A stretch of 5,627 bases of DNA from Bacteroidales bacterium (GTDB lineage Bacteria > Bacteroidota > Bacteroidia > Bacteroidales > UBA932): NCBI GenBank assembly GCA_004552115.1, contig SFPH01000153.1, positions 1 to 5,627 on the forward strand, read 5' to 3'. A program made the position numbers and the translations under genes. Positions 1 to 5,627 of this stretch are shown here, in pieces; the stretch's first letter is position 1; the number at the start of each line of letters is the position of its first letter. Under the pieces are notes generated by a model. It searched no databases. It saw only the letters and a list, made by a program, of their open reading frames with translations, and was not told the DNA's origin.

Positions 1-791
1 ATGATGCTGCAGTAGAAGAAGACGCAGAGCAGGGCCGACATTATGAAGTGCTTGTTGGACAGCACCTTGAATATGTCGGAGAATTTGAATTCGTCCTCCT
101 CTTTCCTCTCCTTCCTGTCCGTGAGGCCGTTCTGTGCGTCGAATCTTGCGTCCATCATCACGAACACGGCCCAGAGAACGGTGCCGAGCAGGAGCAATGC
201 CAGTCCGAAGAATGCAGGCTTGGCTGTCTCGAGAAGGGTGTAGATTTCCCCTTCGGCCTTGGCCTTCACCAGCATCGGCGAAAGAATCAGGGCCAGGGCG
301 GTTCCCAGGCGGGCTATGGCCAGCTGGAGCCCCATTGCGAATGCCATGTTCCTGCCCTTGAACCATTTGGCTATGGACCTGGTTACTCCGACTCCGGCAA
401 TCTCGCTGCCCAGCCCGAAGAGCATGCAGCCCGCATAGGCCACTGTCAATGAGGTTTTCGGAGCCATTCCGGAGGTGATCGCGAAGGTGACGAGGGCAGC
501 CCCGGCCGTCATCATTCCCACGAAGATGGAGCCTGTCACCCTCACGCCCCACTTGTCCAGCAGCATTCCGCAGACAATGAGGCCTCCCCACACGCAGAGG
601 AATGAATATCCGCCCGCATAGAAGCCGTAATCGGCAGAATCCCATCCCAGTTCCAGGAGCTCCGGGTTGCGGAACAGCTGGGAGAGGGATGAGAACATGT
701 CATCGAAGAAATACGATGCGAACATCGGCACGACAAGGCAGGCCAGGGCCGCCCAGCACGATACCGATGCCGCCGTTTTCCGTTTATTCAT
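1..791 (-). CDS. MFS transporter, 3' end cut off by window
   Basis: This is a major facilitator superfamily inner-membrane transporter; the substrate cannot be read from sequence. The frame is open from ATG at 791 to the window edge, giving 263 residues, about 55-60% of a usual 430-460 residue member. Hydrophobic segments match TM1 (about 13-35), TM2 (55-75), TM3 (86-106), TM4 (114-134), TM5 (148-174), TM6 (192-213) and the start of TM7 (250-263). The loop 2-3 motif GMLLDKWGVRVTG (75-87) fits MFS motif A. AKWFKGRNMAFAMG (141-154) introduces TM5. A charged cytoplasmic loop (about 214-247) separates the two halves. The start codon lies inside the last codons of the upstream transporter (overlap ATGAATAA), which implies translational coupling. 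The proteins are clearly paralogous: compare AKWFKGR.MAFAMGL here with AKWFKGKEMALAMGL in the neighbour. Family assignment is firm; function is unknown. Confidence 0.88.
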   Translation of the reverse strand, partial: MNKRKTAASVSCWAALACLVVPMFASYFFDDMFSSLSQLFRNPELLELGWDSADYGFYAGGYSFLCVWGGLIVCGMLLDKWGVRVTGSIFVGMMTAGAALVTFAITSGMAPKTSLTVAYAGCMLFGLGSEIAGVGVTRSIAKWFKGRNMAFAMGLQLAIARLGTALALILSPMLVKAKAEGEIYTLLETAKPAFFGLALLLLGTVLWAVFVMMDARFDAQNGLTDRKERKEEDEFKFSDIFKVLSNKHFIMSALLCVFFYCSI

Positions 792-2067
792 CTTTCTTTG
801 CAACGTTAGGTTCCTCGAGTTTGTAACCCTTCCTCTTGTCCTCTATTTTGAGGAGGAAGGTGAGGATGAATGCGAGAACGCCGAATGAAGAGAAGATGAT
901 CATAGGCGCAGTGTATCCTCCCGTGCCTTCGAGAACCATTCCGATAAGGAGAGGCACGAGGCAGAGACCGATGTTCTGTACCCAGAAGATGAGGCAGTAG
1001 GCCGAGCCGAGAATCTTCTCGTCAATGATCTTCGGCACTGATGGCCAGAGAGCCGCAGGCACGAGGGAGAAGGATACGCCCAGAGTCACGATGAGGATGA
1101 GGGCGAGGACCTTGCTCGGGAATGCCGGGAGAATGAATGCAAAACTCAGGTGGCACACAATCATTATGATGGCTCCGAGCATGAGCATTGAGGCACCCTT
1201 GCCCTTGAAGTCCAGGAAGGCTCCGAGGAAAGGAGTGAGGGCCATTGCGAGAATAGGGAAGCAGCTGAAGAGTCTTGAAGCTGTCTCGGCATCCACATTG
1301 AGGGTAACCTCAAGATAGTTCGGAGCATATCTCTGGAACGGGAAGATGGCGCTGTAGTAGAGCACGCAGAGCAGGGCCACAATCCAGAACATCTTGCTGG
1401 AGAAAATCTTGCCGAGGTCGCTGAGGTGGAACTCGTCCTCCGGGGATTTCTCCGTTGTCATCAGGCCGGCCTCCATGAGCTGGGAGTCGAACTTCCTGTC
1501 CATGAATGTGAAGATGAGGAAGAAGAGGAGACCTACCACGAGGAGGGCAGTGCAGAAGCCTACAGGGGCCACAACGGAGCCGTCGAACTTGCCTGCGATC
1601 ATAGGTGAGATCCACATTACTGCGAACACGCCGAGTCTGGCGATTGCCATCTCGAGACCCATTGCGAGAGCCATTTCCTTGCCCTTGAACCATTTTGCGA
1701 TGGCCTTGGACACGGTTGTTCCGGCCATTTCGCAGCCGCAGCCGAAGATCATGAATCCGAGGCAGGCCATCTTTGCGCTTCCAGGAAGGGCCACCCACCA
1801 GCTGTCAAGCCAGCCGCAGAGAGCCGAGGTCTGGAATGCGTCGCTGATGCCGATATACTTTATGGCGGCTCCGCCCACCATCAGGGATGCGGAGAGGAGG
1901 CCGGTGAATCTCACGCCCATCTTGTCGAGGATGATGCCTATCATTGTCTTGAGCGGGGACATGACGTCCACGAACATATAGCCGAAGAACATCATCAGCG
2001 CTATCAGGACGAGCACTGACCAGCGGGCTATCGCGCTGTCATTCATTAATCTTTGAGCCTTTGTCAT
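784..2067 (-). CDS. MFS transporter, apparently lacking TM2
   Basis: This is a second MFS inner-membrane transporter of 427 residues from ATG 2067 to TAA 786-784. An ATG at 2046 (residue 8) is an alternative start. The frame stays open to ATG 2268, but that extension would run deep into divergent dxs and is not hydrophobic or MFS-like. Segments seen: TM1 (16-36), then motif A GIILDKMGVRFTG (44-56), TM3 (54-74), TM4 (91-116), TM5 (131-157), TM6 (165-188), a charged loop (190-222), TM7 (226-246), TM8 (264-284), a second motif-A-like FLDFKGKG (284-291), TM9 (292-314), TM10 (319-345), TM11 (353-378) and TM12 (386-406). TM1 ends in VMSPLKTMI (35-43) and motif A follows at once, whereas the paralogue has about 32 more residues there, including TM2. 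The count is therefore 11 helices rather than 12. The gene is first in the operon and divergent from dxs. The substrate is unknown. Confidence 0.9.
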   Translation of the reverse strand: MTKAQRLMNDSAIARWSVLVLIALMMFFGYMFVDVMSPLKTMIGIILDKMGVRFTGLLSASLMVGGAAIKYIGISDAFQTSALCGWLDSWWVALPGSAKMACLGFMIFGCGCEMAGTTVSKAIAKWFKGKEMALAMGLEMAIARLGVFAVMWISPMIAGKFDGSVVAPVGFCTALLVVGLLFFLIFTFMDRKFDSQLMEAGLMTTEKSPEDEFHLSDLGKIFSSKMFWIVALLCVLYYSAIFPFQRYAPNYLEVTLNVDAETASRLFSCFPILAMALTPFLGAFLDFKGKGASMLMLGAIIMIVCHLSFAFILPAFPSKVLALILIVTLGVSFSLVPAALWPSVPKIIDEKILGSAYCLIFWVQNIGLCLVPLLIGMVLEGTGGYTAPMIIFSSFGVLAFILTFLLKIEDKRKGYKLEEPNVAKKDE

Positions 2068-2103
2068 ATTGCTGTTAGTTTTGATTGTCACGCAAAATCC
2101 CTG

Positions 2104-2133
2104 CAATTTATTGAAATATTGACAAAATCGCAA
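2104..2133 (-). promoter_or_regulatory. possible promoter for the MFS pair
   Basis: Read on the minus strand, TTG (2133-2131) is followed after 20 nt by TAAATTG (2110-2104). This is one T short of the Bacteroides -7 consensus TAnnTTTG. Transcription would begin near 2098, about 30 nt before ATG 2067. The match is imperfect and rests on position and spacing only. Confidence 0.25.
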
Positions 2134-2140
2134 GATTTTG
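2123..2140. promoter_or_regulatory. perfect 7-bp inverted repeat, candidate operator
   Basis: CAAAATC (2123-2129) and GATTTTG (2134-2140) are exact reverse complements separated by GCAA. A third copy of CAAAATC lies at 2093-2099. The palindrome sits in the divergent MFS/dxs control region. Its right arm contains the TTTTG proposed as the dxs -33 box, and its loop holds the TTG proposed for the opposite direction, so a bound protein could affect both promoters. In this A/T-rich stretch the symmetry could be chance, and no regulator gene is visible nearby. Confidence 0.35.
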
Positions 2141-2168
2141 GATTTGGTTTTGTATATTTGTACATTTG
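2136..2168 (+). promoter_or_regulatory. predicted Bacteroides-type promoter at the dxs 5' end
   Basis: TTTTG (2136-2140) is followed after 20 nt by TACATTTG (2161-2168), an exact match to the -7 consensus TAnnTTTG used by the primary sigma factor of Bacteroides. A second exact match, TATATTTG, lies directly before it (2153-2160), but no TTG sits at the right distance for that one. Transcription would start a few bases after 2168. This conflicts with both proposed dxs start codons, which lie upstream (2053 and 2158). Either the match is fortuitous or the start region is abnormal. Confidence 0.5.
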
Positions 2169-4053
2169 GCAGACTGACCTCCGGCTTCTTGAGCCGGAAC
2201 AGCTGGCGGGACTTTGCGAGGAGATCCGCCGGTATATAATAGAATGCTGCTCGAACAATCCCGGACATCTCGGTTCAAGCCTGGGCGCCGTGGAACTGAT
2301 TGTCGGGCTTCATTACGTTTTCAATACCCCCGAGGACAAGATTGTCTTTGACGTGGGGCATCAGGCCTATGCCCACAAGATATTGACCGGCAGGCGTGAG
2401 GCATTCCGCAACAACAGGATGAGGGACGGGCTGAGCGGCTTCCCGAAGATATCCGAGAGCCGGTATGACGCTTTCGGGGCAGGTCATTCTTCCACATCCA
2501 TTTCAGCCGCCCTCGGCTATTCCTATGCTGCCAGGCTTCAGGGTCGCAATGACAAGTCCATTGCCGTGATAGGGGACGGTGCTCTGACCGGAGGCCTTGC
2601 CCTGGAGGGACTCAACAATGCCGGAGCGAGCCGCAGTGACATTCTCATCATATTGAATGACAACAATATATCGATTGACAAGAATATCGGCGGCATCCAC
2701 AACCACCTGCTGAAACTGACGACGGACCCGAGATATCTGCGTCTCAAGGACAAGATATGGAACAGCATCGGGGAGGGCCGTTTCAGGGAAAAGATGCAGA
2801 AAATGGTCCGCGGCACAAAGTCCTCCATTCTGAACGGCTATCACGGAGCCTTCTTCGAGTCCCTCGGTTTCAGATACTTCGGACCTATTGACGGAAATGA
2901 CATCGATGCGGTTCTCGACGCCCTGCGCAGGCTCAGGGACATCAAGGGGCCGAGAATCCTGCACACCATCACGAAAAAGGGCAAGGGCTATGCTCCTGCC
3001 GAGAATGACCCTGTGGTCTGGCATGCGCCGGGCAGGTTCAACCCTGTCACGGGCGAGAGGATTGCCGGGGACCGCAAGGCCGACAGATATCAGGACGTGT
3101 TCGGGGAGGTGCTCCTGGACCTTGCCCGGAAGGATGAGCGCATTGTCGGCATTACCCCTGCGATGTCCACAGGCTGCGGAATGAACATTCTGGCGAGGGA
3201 GATTCCGGAGCGTTTCTTCGATGTCGGCATCGAGGAAGAGCACGCCGTGACTTTCTCCGCAGGACTTGCCGCAGGTGGCATGAAGCCGTTCTGCAACATC
3301 TATTCTTCATTCTCCCAGAGGGCATATGACCAGATCATACACGATGTGGCGATGCAGAATCTTCCGGTCGTGCTCTGCTTCGACAGGGCCGGACTGGTAG
3401 GGGAGGACGGGGCCACCCATCACGGCTGCCTGGACATGGCGGCTTACAGGCCGGTCCCGAATGCCGTCGTGTCGGCCCCGCGCAATGAGACAGAACTCAA
3501 ATGCCTGATGTACACTGCGTCCCGATACGAAGGCGGCCCGTTCATCATACGTTATCCGAGAGGTTGCGGCGAGGGGGTGGACTGGAGGAATGCGGAGTAT
3601 TCCGTCCTGGAGCCCGGCAGGGGAGAATGCCTCCGTGAAGGGGACGGAAGATTCGCCGTGATAACCGCTGGCCCTATGGCTTCGCCGGCGCTCGAGGCGG
3701 CGGCAATGATAGAGAAGGAAAGCGGTGTCAGCCCTTCTGTCTATGATATAAGGTATATAAAGCCGATTGACAGGTCAATTCTTGAGGAGGCTGCGGCGAC
3801 GGGCAATGTCCTCACGGTCGAGGATGGTTCCCTGGCCGGCGGACTTTTCGGAGCGGTGGCCGAGTATATGGCCTCGTCCGGGCATAAGGTCAATCTTCGC
3901 GGCCTCGGCATACCGGACGAATACATCAGGCAGGACAAGCAGTCTTCCCAGCGTTCGGAATGTGGTCTTGACGCGGCCGGAATAAGTGCGAAAATGAGGG
4001 AAATGTTGAATTTTGCAGAAAAAAGTCAAAAAATTTTGGAGAATCAGAATTAA
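2158..4053 (+). CDS. dxs: 1-deoxy-D-xylulose-5-phosphate synthase
   Basis: DXS is a cytoplasmic thiamine-diphosphate enzyme that joins pyruvate and glyceraldehyde 3-phosphate to form DXP with release of CO2, the entry step of the MEP isoprenoid pathway and a precursor supply for thiamine and pyridoxal cofactors. Numbered from TTG 2158 it has 631 residues (E. coli DXS has 620). The N-terminal domain carries NPGHLGSSLG (34-43, His37 matching E. coli His49), VGHQAYAHKILTGRR (66-80) and the ThDP/Mg site GDGALTGG (139-146) to NDNN (167-170). The central domain has EEEHAVTF (359-366, Glu360 matching the ThDP-activating Glu370), Tyr382, DRAG (409-412), GEDGATHHG (415-423) and RYPRG (465-469). The C-terminal domain includes VEDGSLAGG (554-562) and GLGIPDEYI (582-590). 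Function is firm. The start is not: the only in-frame ATG upstream of residue 88 is at 2053 (666 residues), overlapping the divergent MFS gene with an unconserved extension; TTG 2158 better fits the family's N-terminus. No terminator follows. Confidence 0.95.
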   Translation: MYIWQTDLRLLEPEQLAGLCEEIRRYIIECCSNNPGHLGSSLGAVELIVGLHYVFNTPEDKIVFDVGHQAYAHKILTGRREAFRNNRMRDGLSGFPKISESRYDAFGAGHSSTSISAALGYSYAARLQGRNDKSIAVIGDGALTGGLALEGLNNAGASRSDILIILNDNNISIDKNIGGIHNHLLKLTTDPRYLRLKDKIWNSIGEGRFREKMQKMVRGTKSSILNGYHGAFFESLGFRYFGPIDGNDIDAVLDALRRLRDIKGPRILHTITKKGKGYAPAENDPVVWHAPGRFNPVTGERIAGDRKADRYQDVFGEVLLDLARKDERIVGITPAMSTGCGMNILAREIPERFFDVGIEEEHAVTFSAGLAAGGMKPFCNIYSSFSQRAYDQIIHDVAMQNLPVVLCFDRAGLVGEDGATHHGCLDMAAYRPVPNAVVSAPRNETELKCLMYTASRYEGGPFIIRYPRGCGEGVDWRNAEYSVLEPGRGECLREGDGRFAVITAGPMASPALEAAAMIEKESGVSPSVYDIRYIKPIDRSILEEAAATGNVLTVEDGSLAGGLFGAVAEYMASSGHKVNLRGLGIPDEYIRQDKQSSQRSECGLDAAGISAKMREMLNFAEKSQKILENQN

Positions 4054-4065
4054 TGCCTATCTTTG
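4034..4065 (+). promoter_or_regulatory. predicted promoter of the tRNA-tuf operon
   Basis: TTTTG (4034-4038) is followed after 19 nt by TATCTTTG (4058-4065), an exact TAnnTTTG match with good spacing for the Bacteroides primary sigma factor. The -33 part lies in the last codons of dxs and the -7 part just after its stop. Transcription would begin around 4070, about 25 nt before the first tRNA. No rho-independent terminator separates dxs from this promoter, so some readthrough from dxs is likely. Confidence 0.65.
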
Positions 4066-4095
4066 CAATCCCTTCGGAAACGTAGGGCAACAGCT

Positions 4096-4169
4096 GCCGA
4101 TGTAGCTCAGTTGGCCAGAGCACGTGATTTGTAATCTCGGGGTCGTGGGTTCGACTCCCTCCATCGGCT
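4096..4169 (+). tRNA. tRNA-Thr(UGU)
   Basis: This 74-nt cloverleaf has acceptor arms GCCGATG (4096-4102) and CATCGGC (4162-4168) with discriminator T 4169. The D arm is GCTC/GAGC. Anticodon TGT (4130-4132) sits in loop TTTGTAA and reads ACA and related Thr codons. The T loop is TTCGACT. CCA is not encoded (CAG follows). Each of the anticodon stem (CGTGA/TCTCG) and the T stem (GTGGG/CCCTC) contains one U-U opposition. It is the first gene of the tRNA-tuf block and corresponds in position to E. coli thrU. Confidence 0.95.
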
Positions 4170-4227
4170 CAGAAGTTCTTTGTAAGAAATTTTAAGGTGC
4201 GTCTCCGCAAGGAGTGCAGCCTACAAC

Positions 4228-4313
4228 GGGAGAATACCAGAGTGGCCAAATGGGGCAGACTGTAAATCTGCTGGCTTATGCCTTCGGTGGTTCGAATCCA
4301 TCTTCTCCCACCA
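4228..4313 (+). tRNA. tRNA-Tyr(GUA)
   Basis: This type II tRNA has a long variable arm. The acceptor arms are GGGAGAA (4228-4234) and TTCTCCC (4303-4309) with discriminator A 4310, followed by a genome-encoded CCA (4311-4313). The anticodon stem is GCAGA/TCTGC around loop CTGTAAA, with anticodon GTA at 4262-4264. The long variable arm covers about 4272-4285. T stem GGTGG/CCATC encloses TTCGAAT. It corresponds in order to E. coli tyrU. Only 5 nt separate its CCA from the next tRNA. Confidence 0.96.
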
Positions 4314-4318
4314 TAATC

Positions 4319-4394
4319 GCGGAAGTAGCTCAGTTGGTAGAGCATCAGCCTTCCAAGCTGAGGGTCGCGAGTTCGAACCTCGTTTTCCGCTCCA
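4319..4394 (+). tRNA. tRNA-Gly(UCC)
   Basis: Acceptor arms are GCGGAAG (4319-4325) and TTTCCGC (4384-4390), closed by one G-U pair, with discriminator T 4391 and an encoded CCA (4392-4394). Anticodon stem TCAGC/GCTGA holds loop CTTCCAA with anticodon TCC (4352-4354), which reads GGA and GGG. T stem GCGAG/CTCGT has loop TTCGAAC. It corresponds in order to E. coli glyT, although the sequence is not close enough to imply more than shared position. Confidence 0.96.
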
Positions 4395-4404
4395 TCAACA
4401 GGTC

Positions 4405-4476
<72 letters not shown>

Positions 4477-4520
4477 CTAAATGTGTTTATACAGCAATAA
4501 CATATTAAAAACATAATATT
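4477..4520 (+). promoter_or_regulatory. A/T-rich tuf leader without Shine-Dalgarno
   Basis: The 44 nt between the last tRNA and the tuf start are mostly A and T and have no GGAGG-like element. A/U-rich, SD-free leaders are typical of highly expressed genes in Bacteroidota. The leader would be freed by 3' processing of the upstream tRNA. No separate promoter consensus was found here. Confidence 0.5.
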
Positions 4521-5627
4521 ATGGCAAAAGAAACATTTGTAAGAACCAAACCGCATGTCAACATCGGTACTATCGGCCACGTTGACCACGGTAAGACTAC
4601 TCTGACCGCAGCCATCTCAAAGGTACTCCACGAGAGAGGTTTCGGTAGCGAGGAGATCAAGTCTTTCGACCAGATCGACAATGCTCCTGAGGAGAAGGAG
4701 CGTGGTATCACCATCAACTCTTCACACATCGAGTACGAGACCGAGACACGTCACTATGCGCACGTTGACTGCCCAGGCCACGCTGACTACGTGAAGAACA
4801 TGGTTACCGGTGCTGCCCAGATGGATGGTGCTATCCTCGTTTGTGCTGCTACTGACGGTCCTATGCCTCAGACCCGTGAGCACATCCTCCTTGCAAAGCA
4901 GGTTAACGTTCCTAAGATCGTCGTTTTCCTTAACAAGGTTGACCTCGTTGACGATCCTGAGATGCTTGACCTCGTTGAGATGGAGGTTCGCGACCTTCTC
5001 GGATTCTATGATTTCGATGAGGATTGCCCTATCATCCGCGGCTCTGCTCTCGGTGCACTCAACGGAGAGAAAGAGTGGGAAGACAAGGTTATGGACCTTA
5101 TGAATGCTGTTGACTCATACATTCCGATTCCAGTTCGCGAGAACGAGAAGCCATTCCTCATGCCTATCGAGGACATCTTCTCAATCACCGGCCGCGGTAC
5201 CGTTGTTACCGGCCGTATCGAGACTGGTACTATCCACGTTAACGATCCTGTTGAGCTCGTAGGTTTCGGTGACGCTCCTAGGTCAACTACCGTTACCGGT
5301 GTCGAGATGTTCCGCAAGCTCCTCGATCAGGGTGAGGCTGGTGACAACGTAGGTCTCCTCCTCCGTGGTATCGACAAGAAGGATGTCAAGAGGGGCGAGG
5401 TTGTTGCCAAGCCAGGCTCAATCACTCCTCACACTGACTTCTCCGCTCAGATCTACGTCCTCAAGAAAGAGGAAGGTGGACGTCACACTCCATTCCACAA
5501 CCACAAGTTTGGCAGCGACCGTCAATCGGGGTTTGACGACTATTGGCGCCACGGGATGGAAATAGGCATCGAAGTGATAAAAGCCCCTGAGCTGAAAGGC
5601 GCCGGCTCATCGGCAATACGCAAAATG
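4521..5627 (+). CDS. tuf: elongation factor Tu, broken in domain 3 and fused to foreign codons
   Basis: EF-Tu is the GTPase that carries aminoacyl-tRNA to the ribosome. ATG 4521 gives the standard start [20 protein letters not shown]. Nucleotide-binding motifs are complete: G1 GHVDHGKT (19-26), G2 GIT (62-64), G3 DCPGH (83-87, with catalytic His87), G4 NKVD (138-141) and G5 SAL (175-177). Domain 2 spans about 205-300 and includes [13 protein letters not shown] (224-236). Domain 3 starts normally and reaches [10 protein letters not shown] (319-328, ending 5504). There the family would continue with YRPQFY-like sequence and another 65-70 residues (full length about 395). Instead the frame continues with 41 unrelated codons to the window end. 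The authentic part shows the strong codon bias of a highly expressed gene (GTT, GGT, CTC, ATC); the tail does not. As written, the product could not form a normal domain 3 and would probably be non-functional. It is the last gene of the tRNA-tuf block. Identity is certain; the 3' part is doubtful. Confidence 0.93.
   Translation, partial: MAKETFVRTKPHVNIGTIGHVDHGKTTLTAAISKVLHERGFGSEEIKSFDQIDNAPEEKERGITINSSHIEYETETRHYAHVDCPGHADYVKNMVTGAAQMDGAILVCAATDGPMPQTREHILLAKQVNVPKIVVFLNKVDLVDDPEMLDLVEMEVRDLLGFYDFDEDCPIIRGSALGALNGEKEWEDKVMDLMNAVDSYIPIPVRENEKPFLMPIEDIFSITGRGTVVTGRIETGTIHVNDPVELVGFGDAPRSTTVTGVEMFRKLLDQGEAGDNVGLLLRGIDKKDVKRGEVVAKPGSITPHTDFSAQIYVLKKEEGGRHTPFHNHKFGSDRQSGFDDYWRHGMEIGIEVIKAPELKGAGSSAIRKM
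5505..5627 (+). other. non-EF-Tu coding tail after the tuf junction
   Basis: These 123 bases stay open in the tuf frame but have no EF-Tu similarity. Codons such as ATA, GGG, AAA and TCG appear, unlike the biased codons just before. The peptide contains [14 protein letters not shown] and later [19 protein letters not shown] followed by a late SSxxIR pattern recalls small nucleotidyltransferases of the cytidylyltransferase/NMN adenylyltransferase superfamily (ISSTxIR-type motif). That is a weak inference from about 40 residues. It is probably the interior of another gene joined here by assembly error or recombination. Confidence 0.6.

Noticed and set aside
48..452. 134-codon open frame on the plus strand
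   Set aside because: It is the antisense shadow of the partial MFS gene and its product has no plausible domain pattern.
1394..1981. 195-codon open frame on the plus strand
   Set aside because: It is antisense to the MFS transporter, whose helices and motifs are clear on the other strand.
2068..2268. 67-codon N-terminal extension of the MFS gene
   Set aside because: It would overlap the conserved dxs N-terminus and has no MFS character; ATG 2067 directly precedes a typical MFS N-terminus.
2503..3243. 246-codon open frame on the minus strand
   Set aside because: It lies wholly antisense to well-conserved dxs codons, has no recognisable family features, and is explained by the GC-rich codon pattern of dxs.
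4203..4214. CTCC-GCAA-GGAG hairpin between the first two tRNAs, considered as a terminator
   Set aside because: The stem is only 4 bp with no following U run. It is more likely a processing-region hairpin or chance.
5365..5565. 66-codon plus-strand frame overlapping tuf
   Set aside because: It is out of frame with conserved EF-Tu sequence and crosses the junction without any family resemblance.

Overview
This window looks like chromosomal DNA from a GC-rich member of the Bacteroidales (phylum Bacteroidota). The reasons are the EF-Tu and DXS protein sequences, the lack of Shine-Dalgarno motifs, A/T-rich leaders, and promoter-like pairs of the Bacteroides type (TTTG, then 19-20 nt, then TAnnTTTG). 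The genus cannot be set from this sequence. No mobile element, CRISPR array or rRNA was seen. No gene-free stretch exceeds 100 bases, and no convincing intrinsic terminator was found.

Layout. (1) Positions 2067 down to 1, minus strand: two paralogous major facilitator superfamily (MFS) transporters overlap by 8 bp and read as one operon. The second runs off the left edge. The first lacks the residues that hold TM2 in its neighbour. (2) About 2068-2170: a short divergent control region with a perfect 7-bp inverted repeat and promoter-like elements in both directions. (3) To 4053, plus strand: dxs, 1-deoxy-D-xylulose-5-phosphate synthase, the first enzyme of the MEP isoprenoid pathway, complete except for an unclear start codon. 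(4) 4034-4065: a good promoter match at the end of dxs. It is followed by four tRNA genes, Thr(UGU)-Tyr(GUA)-Gly(UCC)-Thr(GGU), and then tuf (EF-Tu). This is the same order as E. coli thrU-tyrU-glyT-thrT-tufB. (5) At about 5504 the EF-Tu sequence stops abruptly inside domain 3 and continues in frame into 41 codons that are not EF-Tu.

How the parts work together: the tRNA-tuf block is a translation operon that supplies EF-Tu together with some of the tRNAs it delivers. dxs is a housekeeping metabolic gene that probably has its own promoter. The MFS pair is probably an inner-membrane transport unit of unknown substrate.

I see no evidence for a new defence or mobile system. The most notable points are three places where expected sequence is missing or replaced: TM2 of one MFS protein, the start region of dxs, and the tuf junction. 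Real deletion or recombination and assembly error are both possible. For the tuf junction, near the window end and in a gene that is often duplicated, assembly error is the simpler explanation.
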